Shown here: piece after piece, positions 1-6,111 of the stretch
How positions within the stretch are numbered: position 1 is the stretch's first letter
How the letters are laid out: each line of letters begins with the position of its first letter
The notes under the pieces: generated by a model
Told to the model about the DNA's origin: nothing
The model's database searches: none
The model's input: only the letters and a program-made list of their open reading frames with translations
Assembly: GCA_015655035.1 (NCBI GenBank)
Contig: JAATFS010000405.1
Span: 1 to 7,247 of the forward strand
From: Lysobacterales bacterium
Lineage (GTDB): Bacteria > Pseudomonadota > Gammaproteobacteria > Xanthomonadales > Xanthomonadaceae
Length of the DNA stretch: 7,247 nt
Reading direction: 5' to 3'
Program-made: the position numbers and the translations under genes

Positions 1-462
1 CAGAACCAGTTCAAGACCCTGACCCAGGGCTCGGGCCTGCTGTTCCACGTGTTCGACCACTACGGTCCGAAGGAACAGGGCGCCATCGCCAAGCGCCAGA
101 ACGGCGTGATGATCGCCAACGCGCCGGGCGCCACGCCGGCCTATTCGCTCGGACCGTTGCAGGAACGCGGCAAGCTGTTCGCCGCCGAAGGCGACAACGT
201 GTACGAAGGTCAGCTGATCGGCATCCATTCCAAGGACAACGATCTGACCGTCAACGCGATCAAGACCAAGCCGCTGACCAACATGCGCGCCTCGGGCAAG
301 GACGATGCGATCGCGCTGACTCCGGCGATCAAGTTCACCCTGGAGCAGGCCCTGGACTTCATCGACGACGACGAGCTGGTGGAAATCACCCCGAAGGAAA
401 TCCGCCTGCGCAAGAAGTTCCTGACCGAAAGCGACCGCAAGCGCGCCGGCCGCGGCGGCTGA
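1..462 (+). CDS. typA: Translational GTPase TypA/BipA, C-terminal part (5' end outside window)
   Basis: TypA (BipA) is a ribosome-binding GTPase of the EF-G family, linked to ribosome assembly and to growth under cold and other stress. Only the last 153 codons are here; the frame is open from base 1 and ends at TGA 460-462, so the GTP-binding domain lies upstream of the window. What remains matches the part of the protein unique to TypA: the GxLFHVFDHYGP segment, the QNGVMIAN stretch, GPLQERGKLF, EGQLIGIHSKDNDLTVN, LTNMRASG, and the acidic LEQALDFIDDDELVEITP block followed by the basic tail RKKFLTESDRKRA. These align from memory with roughly the last quarter of the ~607-residue E. coli protein, and the C-terminus appears intact. 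A GTG at 49 is internal and not a start. No terminator separates it from the DUF2127 gene downstream, so the two may be co-transcribed. Confidence 0.96.
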   Translation, partial: QNQFKTLTQGSGLLFHVFDHYGPKEQGAIAKRQNGVMIANAPGATPAYSLGPLQERGKLFAAEGDNVYEGQLIGIHSKDNDLTVNAIKTKPLTNMRASGKDDAIALTPAIKFTLEQALDFIDDDELVEITPKEIRLRKKFLTESDRKRAGRGG

Positions 463-486
463 TTCGACCAAGTCGTCGCCTCACCC

Positions 487-972
487 GTGAGCGAAAAGCC
501 CTACAACCCGGATGCGCACGCGCATCCGGGCCTTCACCTGGTCGCCTTGCTTGAGGCGAGCAAGGGGCTGCTCGCGGTACTGGCGGCCACGGGCCTGGAA
601 ATTCTGGGCCCGTTGCCGTTGCAGCATGCAGTGAACAAACTGATCCAGCGCTTCAATCTGGATCCTCAGCACGGCGCACTGCCGTCGCTGCTCAAGACAA
701 TCAATCCTTCTGCGGTGCACGTGGCGGCGGCGGTGATGCTGGCCTACGGCCTGCTGCACCTCATCGAAGCCTGGGGCCTGTGGCGCGCCAAGGCCTGGGC
801 ATCGCTGCTGGGCTGCATCTCGGCCGGCATCTACCTGCCCTTCGACATCTACGCCATCGTCCGCCATCCGGGCTGGCCCTCATGGGGCGTGCTGGCGATC
901 AATCTACTGGTGGTCGGCGTACTCGCGCGCGACCTGGTGCGCAGGCGTCTGCGCCCACGCTTCGGGCGCTGA
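487..972 (+). CDS. DUF2127 family integral membrane protein
   Basis: This 161-residue protein matches the DUF2127 pattern: an N-terminal LHLVALLEASKGLLAVLAA helix (about residues 16-35), a middle helix with AYGLLHLIEAWGLWRAKAWA (about 78-106), then GIYLPFDIYAIVRHPGW and a last helix around 133-148 ending in a basic tail RRRLRPRFGR. It should be a small inner-membrane protein with about four hydrophobic segments; no biochemical role is known to me for the family. The start is GTG at 487, with no clear Shine-Dalgarno upstream. It is preferred because the conserved LHLVALLEASKG motif begins about 15 residues later and the next in-frame Met is near residue 84, inside the domain. It lies 24 nt after the typA stop and in the same frame, so translation may depend on ribosomes leaving typA. 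It converges on the mscS-like gene ending at 1037. Confidence 0.85.
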   Translation: MSEKPYNPDAHAHPGLHLVALLEASKGLLAVLAATGLEILGPLPLQHAVNKLIQRFNLDPQHGALPSLLKTINPSAVHVAAAVMLAYGLLHLIEAWGLWRAKAWASLLGCISAGIYLPFDIYAIVRHPGWPSWGVLAINLLVVGVLARDLVRRRLRPRFGR

Positions 973-1036
973 GCCTTCGGCCAGGAATGACACGCGCCGA
1001 ACGGGTTGCTCGGCAAACCTCGGCCAGGGCCATTCG

Positions 1037-2164
1037 CTAACCGGCTCCTTGTACACCATCCTCGGCGCCGGGCGAACGCACGGCTCCCGCCTCGACCGAC
1101 ACCGACGTGCGTGCAAGCGCAGGCGCGGCCTCGGACAGAATTTCCGCACGCAGGCGCGGCAGCGCATAAGGGTGCTCGCGCATCAGAAAATCGAGCATGC
1201 GCTCACGCACCACGCAGCGCAGGTCGAAGGCATCGCCGGAATTGCGCGCACTCACCAGCAATCGCACCTGGATCGTGTTCTCACTGCTGTCGGTGATCTG
1301 GGTCACGCAGACCCGGCCATCCCATAGCGGCTCGCTGCCGCAGATCCGCTCCAATTCCACCCGTAGCTGCGGCAGCGGTGCGCGGTAGTCCAGCCACAGG
1401 AATGCGGTACCGAGCAGATCGGCGCTGTTGCGCGTCCAGTTCTGAAACGGATTTTCGATGAACCACGACAACGGCACCACCATCCGCCGCTCGTCCCAGA
1501 TTCGCACGACCACGTAGGAACTGCCGATCTCCTCGATACGGCCCCACTCGCCTTCGACGATCACCACGTCGTCAAGCCGGATCGGCTGGGTCAATGCGAT
1601 CTGCAGGCCCGCGATCAGGTTGCCGAACACCGGTTTGGCGGCGATCCCGGCGACCAGCCCGATGATCCCGGCCGAGGCCAGCAAGGTCTTGCCGACCTGC
1701 CGCACCTGATCGAACGTCAGCAGCACCACCGAGATACCGACAAGGATGATGGCCCACATCAACACCCGGCTCAGCACCCGCGTCTGGGTCTGGATGCGGC
1801 GCGCCGCCAGGTTGTCGGCCACCTCCATCGGATGGCTGCGCAGGATCGCCGATTCGCCCGCCGCCACCGAGCGCACCAGCAGCCAGGTCACGCAACCGAC
1901 GATGCCGACATGCAGCAGGTGCTGCAACGCCAGCAGTGCCCTGCCCTCCAGCGGCGTGGCCTCGGTGGCCAGCATCAGGAACAACAACGGCAGGATGAAG
2001 GCCAGCGGCAACGTGACTACGCGAATAATGCGCGCGCGCCGATAGTCGCGCCCCTGCATCCGCCGGAACAGCCACCACATCAGTGACCAGACGATGACGC
2101 CCGCCAGTGCCGAGGCAGCTAGCGGGATCGCATATGCACGTATTTCAATCCAGTCGGCAGGCAA
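1037..2164 (-). CDS. MscS-family mechanosensitive ion channel
   Basis: A predicted 375-residue inner-membrane channel of the small-conductance (MscS) family, which opens under membrane tension to release solutes after osmotic downshock. Hydrophobic helices lie at about residues 11-33, 47-68, 80-98 and 133-151. They are followed by the pore-lining helix at about 159-193, rich in Gly and Ala (SAGIIGLVAGIAAKPVFGNL), as in MscS TM3. The beta domain follows, with PIRLDDVVIVEGEWGRIEEI and the VVPLSWFIENPFQNWTR segment, then a cytoplasmic alpha/beta domain to about residue 345. The last 30 residues are Ala/Gly/Ser-rich and probably disordered. The start codon is TTG, supported by a GGAGGA ribosome-binding site 6 nt upstream; there is no in-frame ATG near the N-terminus. 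Its pore residues differ from E. coli MscS (AAKPVFGNL instead of ALQGSLSNL, from memory), so it is a paralogue class rather than an MscS orthologue. It lies 79 nt downstream of the DAHP synthase gene on the same strand with no terminator between, so co-transcription is possible. Confidence 0.88.
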   Translation of the reverse strand: MPADWIEIRAYAIPLAASALAGVIVWSLMWWLFRRMQGRDYRRARIIRVVTLPLAFILPLLFLMLATEATPLEGRALLALQHLLHVGIVGCVTWLLVRSVAAGESAILRSHPMEVADNLAARRIQTQTRVLSRVLMWAIILVGISVVLLTFDQVRQVGKTLLASAGIIGLVAGIAAKPVFGNLIAGLQIALTQPIRLDDVVIVEGEWGRIEEIGSSYVVVRIWDERRMVVPLSWFIENPFQNWTRNSADLLGTAFLWLDYRAPLPQLRVELERICGSEPLWDGRVCVTQITDSSENTIQVRLLVSARNSGDAFDLRCVVRERMLDFLMREHPYALPRLRAEILSEAAPALARTSVSVEAGAVRSPGAEDGVQGAG

Positions 2165-2170
2165 ATCGTT

Positions 2171-2176
2171 TCCTCC
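2171..2176 (-). promoter_or_regulatory. Strong Shine-Dalgarno that fixes the TTG start of the mscS-like gene
   Basis: On the minus strand GGAGGA is followed by 6 nt and then TTG (2164-2162), which opens the frame of the channel protein. The strength and spacing of this site make the TTG the likely initiator despite its rarity. Confidence 0.75.
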
Positions 2177-2243
2177 AACAGCGAAGGTATCTGCAGCCTG
2201 GACGATGGCGCATTAGCGCGGCGTCATGCTCGGTGCGCGGCGA

Positions 2244-3638
2244 TCATGCGCCAGTCGACGCGGATAACTGCTGGCGCTTGCGCACGATCGCCATCGCGAT
2301 CTCCAGCGACTGCTCGTAGTTCAGACGCGGATCCACGCTGGAGCGGTAGGCACGCTCGAGGTCGCGCTCGGTCAACGCACGTGCCCCGCCCGTGCACTCG
2401 GTGACGTCCTCGCCGGTCAACTCCAGATGCACGCCACCCAGCCGGGTGCCGGCAGCGGCATGCAGATCGAACGACATCTCCACCTCGCCGAGGACATTGT
2501 CGAAGCGCCGGGTCTTGAAGCCGTTGCCGGTACTTTCGGTGTTGCCATGCATCGCATCGCACACCCACAGCACGCGACGGCCGTCGCGCTTGACCGCATC
2601 CAGCAGCGGCGGCAGCTTGTCGGCGATCTGCGCCGCGCCCATGCGATGAATGAAGCTCAGCCGCCCTGGCTCGTCGTCGGGATTGAGCACGTCGATCAGG
2701 CGCAGCAGTTGGTCCGGCTGCACCGACGGCCCCACCTTGATCGCGATCGGATTGCGCACACCGCGCAAGTATTCGACATGCGCACCGTCCAACGCGGCCG
2801 TTCGCATGCCGATCCATGGGTAGTGGGTACTCAGATTGAACCAGCCCCACTGCCTGGGCACCTGACGCGTCAGCGCTTCCTCGTAGGGCAGCAGCAAAGC
2901 CTCGTGCGAGGTGTAGAACTCGATGCGATTGAGGTTGTGCACTTCCGAACCGGACAACGTCTCCATGAAACGCACCGCGTCGCCGATCGAGCCCACCATC
3001 CTCTGGTAGTCCACGGCCATCGGTGAATAACCGACCCATTGCAGATTCCAGTACTCGGGATGGTGCAGGTCGGCAAATCCACCATCGATCAGCGCACGCA
3101 CGAAATTCATCGTCATCGCCGAGCGCGAATGCGCGGTGATCATGCGCCTCGGATCGGGCAAGCGCGACTCCGCGGTGAAGTCCGGGCCGTTGATCACGTC
3201 GCCCCGATAACTCGGCAGGGTCGCCCCATCGCGGGTTTCGGTATCGGCCGAACGCGGCTTGGCGTACTGCCCGGCAAAGCGCCCTACCCGTACCACCGGC
3301 AAGCGCAGGCCATGCACCAGCACCAGGCTCATCTGCAACAGCACCTTCAGCCGGTTGGAAATCGTGCCGGACTCGCAATCGCTGAAGTTCTCCGCGCAGT
3401 CTCCCCCTTGCAACAGGAAGCGCTTGCCCTCCTGCGCCTCGGCCAGCTGCCGCTTCAGCGCGAAGATCTCCCACGACGTCACCAATGGCGGCAACTGCGC
3501 GAGTTCGCTCAGTGCCTGCGCCAGCGCCGCCTGATCCGGGTAGACCGGCATCTGCAACGCGGTACGCGAACGCCAGCTTTGCGGCGACCATGATTCGGCC
3601 AGGTTCACCGCCTGCGACGGGCTCTGTGACTGCTGCAT
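2244..3638 (-). CDS. aroG: Class II 3-deoxy-7-phosphoheptulonate (DAHP) synthase
   Basis: Catalyses condensation of phosphoenolpyruvate with erythrose 4-phosphate to DAHP, the first committed step of aromatic amino acid synthesis, in the cytosol. The 464-residue length and sequence match the class II (plant/mycobacterial) type, not the E. coli AroF/G/H type. Visible signatures are LLQGGDCAE with the metal ligand Cys81; RVGRFAGQYAKPRS at 117-130; KVGPS from Lys301; FIHRMG with Arg332; DAMHGN with His364; GGVHLE with Glu406; and SVDPRLN with Asp436. The four ligands line up with Cys87, His369, Glu411 and Asp441 of the M. tuberculosis enzyme at a nearly constant offset. Length suggests the long, allosterically regulated subtype rather than the short phenazine-type PhzC. 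ATG at 3638 has an AGGAG site 7 nt upstream. No aromatic-rich leader peptide or clear consensus promoter is visible in the 150 nt before it. Met278 stands where related enzymes have Glu. The symbol is by analogy; aroF/aroH naming is also used. Confidence 0.96.
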   Translation of the reverse strand: MQQSQSPSQAVNLAESWSPQSWRSRTALQMPVYPDQAALAQALSELAQLPPLVTSWEIFALKRQLAEAQEGKRFLLQGGDCAENFSDCESGTISNRLKVLLQMSLVLVHGLRLPVVRVGRFAGQYAKPRSADTETRDGATLPSYRGDVINGPDFTAESRLPDPRRMITAHSRSAMTMNFVRALIDGGFADLHHPEYWNLQWVGYSPMAVDYQRMVGSIGDAVRFMETLSGSEVHNLNRIEFYTSHEALLLPYEEALTRQVPRQWGWFNLSTHYPWIGMRTAALDGAHVEYLRGVRNPIAIKVGPSVQPDQLLRLIDVLNPDDEPGRLSFIHRMGAAQIADKLPPLLDAVKRDGRRVLWVCDAMHGNTESTGNGFKTRRFDNVLGEVEMSFDLHAAAGTRLGGVHLELTGEDVTECTGGARALTERDLERAYRSSVDPRLNYEQSLEIAMAIVRKRQQLSASTGA

Positions 3639-3723
3639 CGTGAAACTCCTCTATCGACCTGCGCTGGCCAGTTCGCCGACAGGTCAAAACGCTATGTATG
3701 GGTGAGCCGGACGCCAAGCGCCA

Positions 3724-3743
3724 CGCGCGGCGCGCGGCGCGCG
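3724..3743. repeat. Short GC-only heptamer tandem repeat
   Basis: Nearly three copies of CGCGCGG in a row form a 20-nt run of only G and C between the dsbB terminator and the DAHP synthase gene. It may be simple-sequence drift in a high-GC genome; no function is assigned. Confidence 0.5.
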
Positions 3744-3762
3744 AGCGGCGGACGGCCAATGG

Positions 3763-3782
3763 AAAACCGCCGCTATCGGCGG
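3763..3782 (-). terminator. Rho-independent terminator of dsbB
   Basis: On the minus strand a perfect 6-bp stem CCGCCG / CGGCGG with an ATAG loop is followed directly by TTTT. It begins 8 nt after the dsbB stop codon. The T-run is short, so termination may be incomplete. Confidence 0.72.
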
Positions 3783-3790
3783 CGCACTGG

Positions 3791-4309
3791 CTAGAACAGC
3801 TTGCGCGGCCCCCGCTGCCTGAAGCCTGCATACAGTGCCCACAGGGCGAACAGCACGAACCACACCAGGCTCCACATCGGCATCGACAGGCCAAGAAAGC
3901 GCCAATCGATGTTGCCGCAATTGCCCGTACCGGTCAGCACCGTGCGCAACACCTCGAACGGCCCCAGGGTCTCACTCAGGAAACTCAGCGGCGGTCCACA
4001 TGAGGCCATCTCGTCCTGCGGCATCACCTGCACCCACACGTGCCGCGCAGCGATGCCGGCACCCACCGCAGCTGCCACAAACGCCAGCACGCCATAGAGA
4101 CGTCGGGCACCGCCCCGTCTTGGGCCATGCAACGCCCCCAACAGGAACAGCACCCCCAGCGCTGCAAACGCGATCCGCTGGAAGATGCACAACGGGCAAG
4201 GCTCCAGGCCCTGTTGCAGCTGCAAGAAGATGGCATAGGCCAACAGCGCCGCACACACCAGGAAACCCAGAAGGAACTGGGTCCGGAAACTCCAACGGAA
4301 TGGATTCAT
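3791..4309 (-). CDS. dsbB: Disulfide bond formation protein DsbB
   Basis: Inner-membrane quinone reductase that reoxidises periplasmic DsbA and passes the electrons to ubiquinone. The 172 residues have the family layout: four hydrophobic helices (about 12-31, 46-61, 72-88 and 144-162), a first periplasmic loop with the redox pair CPLC (Cys38, Cys41), and a second loop with Cys104 (SCGPPLSFL) and Cys131 (GNCGNIDW). Both cysteine pairs needed for activity are present. The start is taken at ATG 4309, giving MNPFRWSFR with a basic cytoplasmic N-terminus as in other Xanthomonas DsbB proteins (from memory). The frame stays open to a GTG at 4405, but that start would lie upstream of the predicted promoter at 4341-4369 and would add 32 residues without family resemblance. 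No good Shine-Dalgarno precedes the ATG. No dsbA is in the window. Confidence 0.95.
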   Translation of the reverse strand: MNPFRWSFRTQFLLGFLVCAALLAYAIFLQLQQGLEPCPLCIFQRIAFAALGVLFLLGALHGPRRGGARRLYGVLAFVAAAVGAGIAARHVWVQVMPQDEMASCGPPLSFLSETLGPFEVLRTVLTGTGNCGNIDWRFLGLSMPMWSLVWFVLFALWALYAGFRQRGPRKLF

Positions 4310-4340
4310 CGCGAACGCTTGCTCAGGGACCGGAGTGCGA

Positions 4341-4369
4341 ATTATCGACCATTGTTCCGACGCAACCAA
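4341..4369 (-). promoter_or_regulatory. Candidate sigma70-type promoter for dsbB
   Basis: On the minus strand TTGGTT (4369-4364), a 17-nt spacer and GATAAT (4346-4341) resemble the -35 and -10 boxes; the -10 matches consensus at 5 of 6 positions, the -35 at 3 of 6. It lies between the alpha operon terminator and dsbB and would give a 5' leader of roughly 25 nt. The call rests on pattern matching only. Confidence 0.55.
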
Positions 4370-4430
4370 ACACCTCGCGTATACACCAGAGGACGCAGGC
4401 AGCACTTACCGCGGCGGAGTGAAGCGCCAA

Positions 4431-4456
4431 TAAAAAGCCCGGCACATGGCCGGGCT
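4431..4456 (-). terminator. Rho-independent terminator of the alpha operon
   Basis: On the minus strand AGCCCGGC and GCCGGGCT form a perfect 8-bp stem with a 5-nt loop (CATGT), followed by TTTTTATT. It begins 25 nt after the rplQ stop and closes the rpsM-rpsK-rpsD-rpoA-rplQ transcript before the dsbB promoter. On the plus strand the hairpin lacks a good T-run, so it works mainly in the operon direction. Confidence 0.9.
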
Positions 4457-4481
4457 CTTCATTCAGCAAGTTCGCGTCCGA

Positions 4482-4865
4482 TTACTCGGACACTTCCTCG
4501 GCGACGACCGGGCGGTCGACCAGCTCGACGTACGCCATCGGCGCATTGTCGCCGGCACGGAAGCCGGCCTTCAGGATGCGCAGGTAGCCACCCGGACGGG
4601 TCTGGTAGCGCGGCCCCAGCTCGACGAACAGCTTGCCCACGGCTTCCTTGTCGCGCAGGCGCGAGAAAGCCAGACGACGATTGGCGACGCCATCGACCTT
4701 CGCGATGGTGATCAGCGGCTCTGCGACGCGACGCAGTTCCTTGGCCTTCGGCAGCGTGGTCTTGATCAGACCGTGCTTGAACAGCGAGGCGGCCATGTTG
4801 CGGAACATCGCTTCGCGATGGGCGCTGGTGCGGTTGAACTTGCGACCGGATTTCTGGTGGCGCAT
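4482..4865 (-). CDS. rplQ: 50S ribosomal protein L17
   Basis: L17 is a core protein of the large subunit near the exit-tunnel side. The 127-residue product has the typical start MRHQKSGRKFNRTSAHREAM, then FRNMAASLFKHGLIKTTLPKAKELRRVAEPLIT and the C-terminal GGYLRILKAGFRAGDNAPMAYVELVDR, with a short acidic tail AEEVSE. The start ATG at 4865 is preceded by AGGAA 9 nt upstream and gives the conserved N-terminus. The frame continues upstream to 5036, but those codons do not resemble L17 and run into a long hairpin. It is the last gene of the alpha operon, separated from rpoA by an unusually long 194-nt spacer and followed by the operon terminator. Confidence 0.98.
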   Translation of the reverse strand: MRHQKSGRKFNRTSAHREAMFRNMAASLFKHGLIKTTLPKAKELRRVAEPLITIAKVDGVANRRLAFSRLRDKEAVGKLFVELGPRYQTRPGGYLRILKAGFRAGDNAPMAYVELVDRPVVAEEVSE

Positions 4866-5017
4866 GGTGTTGGATTCCTGATGAATGTTGGAACGACTGA
4901 GATTCGCTGTCGCCTTCCTGGCGTTGAAGCATGGACTGCGGATGGCCCGTTGGCTGCCCGTCCTGGACAACCGGCGCCGTGGACCTTCATGCCCATCGAC
5001 GCGGTTACAGCTACAAC

Positions 5018-5052
5018 ACGATCCCCCGCATGACATGCATGCGGGGGATCGT
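5018..5052 (-). repeat. Perfect 15-bp inverted repeat after rpoA
   Basis: The arms ACGATCCCCCGCATG and CATGCGGGGGATCGT are exact reverse complements with a 5-nt loop. In the transcript the stem begins 7 nt after the rpoA stop and is followed by GUUGUAGC, so there is no U-tract of the kind an intrinsic terminator needs. It could be an attenuator, an RNase processing or mRNA-stabilising structure, or a dimeric protein site in DNA. Presence of the structure is certain; function is unknown. Confidence 0.85.
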
Positions 5053-5059
5053 TACTGCA

Positions 5060-6058
5060 TCAGCCAAGCATGCCGTGCTGGGCGACACCGGCCGGCGGCC
5101 AGTTCTCCAGCTTCATGCCCAGGGAAAGGCCGCGCTGGGCGAGCACTTCCTTGATCTCGGTGAGCGACTTCTTGCCCAGGTTCGGGGTCTTGAGCAGCTC
5201 CACTTCGGTCTTCTGGATCAGATCACCGATGTAATAGATGCTTTCGGCCTTCAGGCAGTTAGCCGAGCGCACGGTCAACTCGAGGTCATCGATCGGACGC
5301 AGCAGCACCGGATCCACGCCGCTGCTTGCCGGCTTGGCCGCACCACGGTCGCGGTGGGTGAAGTCACCGAACACCGACAGCTGATCACTGAGGATGTCGG
5401 CCGCAGTGCGGACAGCTTCCTCGGCATCGATCGTGCCGTTGGTTTCGATATCGATGACCAGCTTGTCCAGGTCGGTACGCTGTTCGACACGCGCAGCTTC
5501 CACTGCGTAGGCGACGCGCCGAACCGGCGAGAACGATGCGTCCAGCACCAGACGACCGATCGTGCGGGTCTCTTCATCCGGACGACGACGCGAGGCAGCC
5601 GGCTGGTAGCCGAAACCGCGCTCGATCTTCAACCGCATGTTGATCGCCGTATCCTTGGTCAGATGGCAGATCACGTGATCGCCATTGAGGATCTCGACAT
5701 TGTGATCGGTCTTGATGTCGGCAGCAGTGACCACACCCGGGCCCTGCTTGGACAGCGACAGCGTGGCGCTCTCGCTACTGTGCATACGGATCGCCACGTC
5801 CTTGAGGTTGAGCAGGACTTCAAGCACGTCCTCCTGCAGCCCTTCGACCGTGGTGTACTCGTGCAGCACGCCGTCGATCTCGACTTCGGTAATCGCGAAG
5901 CCGGGAATCGAAGACAGCAGCACGCGACGCAGGGCATTGCCCAGCGTATGCCCGTAACCACGCTCCAAGGGCTCGATCACGACCTTGGCGCGGTTGTCGG
6001 TAAGGCGTTCGATCTGCGGACCGCGGGGGCGCAGAACCTGGTTGGCGGTAACCGTCAT
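5060..6058 (-). CDS. rpoA: DNA-directed RNA polymerase alpha subunit
   Basis: The alpha dimer nucleates assembly of RNA polymerase, and its C-terminal domain contacts UP elements and activators. The 332-residue protein is full length. The N-terminal domain (about 1-235) carries the assembly motif GYGHTLGNALRRVLLSSIPG with Arg44-Arg45. A flexible linker follows (about 236-250), then the C-terminal domain with VRSANCLKAESIYYIGDL and TPNLGKKSLTEIKEVL. Arg264, Asn267, Cys268 and Lys270 correspond to the DNA-binding Arg265, Asn268, Cys269 and Lys271 of E. coli. The tail after LENWPP is short and His/Gly-containing. ATG 6058 has an AGGAG site 10 nt upstream. The gene is bracketed by two perfect hairpins (6076-6100 and 5018-5052), which may set its expression apart from the ribosomal protein genes on either side. 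Confidence 0.99.
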   Translation of the reverse strand: MTVTANQVLRPRGPQIERLTDNRAKVVIEPLERGYGHTLGNALRRVLLSSIPGFAITEVEIDGVLHEYTTVEGLQEDVLEVLLNLKDVAIRMHSSESATLSLSKQGPGVVTAADIKTDHNVEILNGDHVICHLTKDTAINMRLKIERGFGYQPAASRRRPDEETRTIGRLVLDASFSPVRRVAYAVEAARVEQRTDLDKLVIDIETNGTIDAEEAVRTAADILSDQLSVFGDFTHRDRGAAKPASSGVDPVLLRPIDDLELTVRSANCLKAESIYYIGDLIQKTEVELLKTPNLGKKSLTEIKEVLAQRGLSLGMKLENWPPAGVAQHGMLG

Positions 6059-6075
6059 GTTGCGGGGTCTCCTGC

Positions 6076-6100
6076 GAACCTCCGGCGAAACCGGAGGTTC
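6076..6100 (-). promoter_or_regulatory. Hairpin abutting the rpoA ribosome-binding site
   Basis: Between rpsD and rpoA, GAACCTCCGG and CCGGAGGTTC form a perfect 10-bp stem with loop TTTCG on the transcribed strand. Its 3' edge is 2 nt from the rpoA AGGAG site (6073-6069). There is no T-run, so it is not an intrinsic terminator. The 5' arm holds CCTCC, which could pair either within the hairpin or with the GGAG of the ribosome-binding site, so a role in rpoA translation is conceivable but untested. Confidence 0.6.
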
Positions 6101-6111
6101 TCCAATGTGAA

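Noticed and set aside
973..1036. Possible bidirectional terminator between the convergent DUF2127 and mscS-like genes
   Set aside because: Only a 5-bp stem (GCCGA/TCGGC) with a 9-nt loop and no T-run is present. A repeated TCGGCCAGG (979-987 and 1019-1027) is noted but not a terminator.
3639..3762. Aromatic amino acid leader peptide or consensus promoter for the DAHP synthase gene
   Set aside because: The only short frame with a usable start (GTG, about 10 codons) has no Phe, Tyr or Trp codons, and no -35/-10 pair with good matches and spacing was found.
2224..3894. A 556-codon minus-strand frame overlapping the DAHP synthase gene
   Set aside because: It is an Arg/Ala/Gly-rich out-of-frame shadow of a high-GC gene. 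The aroG frame shows all catalytic motifs and a ribosome-binding site.
4437..4456. Terminator hairpin read as acting on the plus strand
   Set aside because: On the plus strand the stem is followed by CTTCATT and no gene ends there, whereas the minus strand has TTTTTATT just after rplQ.
4459..4932. An ATG 67 nt upstream of rplQ opening a 157-codon frame that overlaps all of rplQ
   Set aside because: Within rplQ it is a frame-shifted shadow with low-complexity content; no ribosome-binding site or family resemblance.
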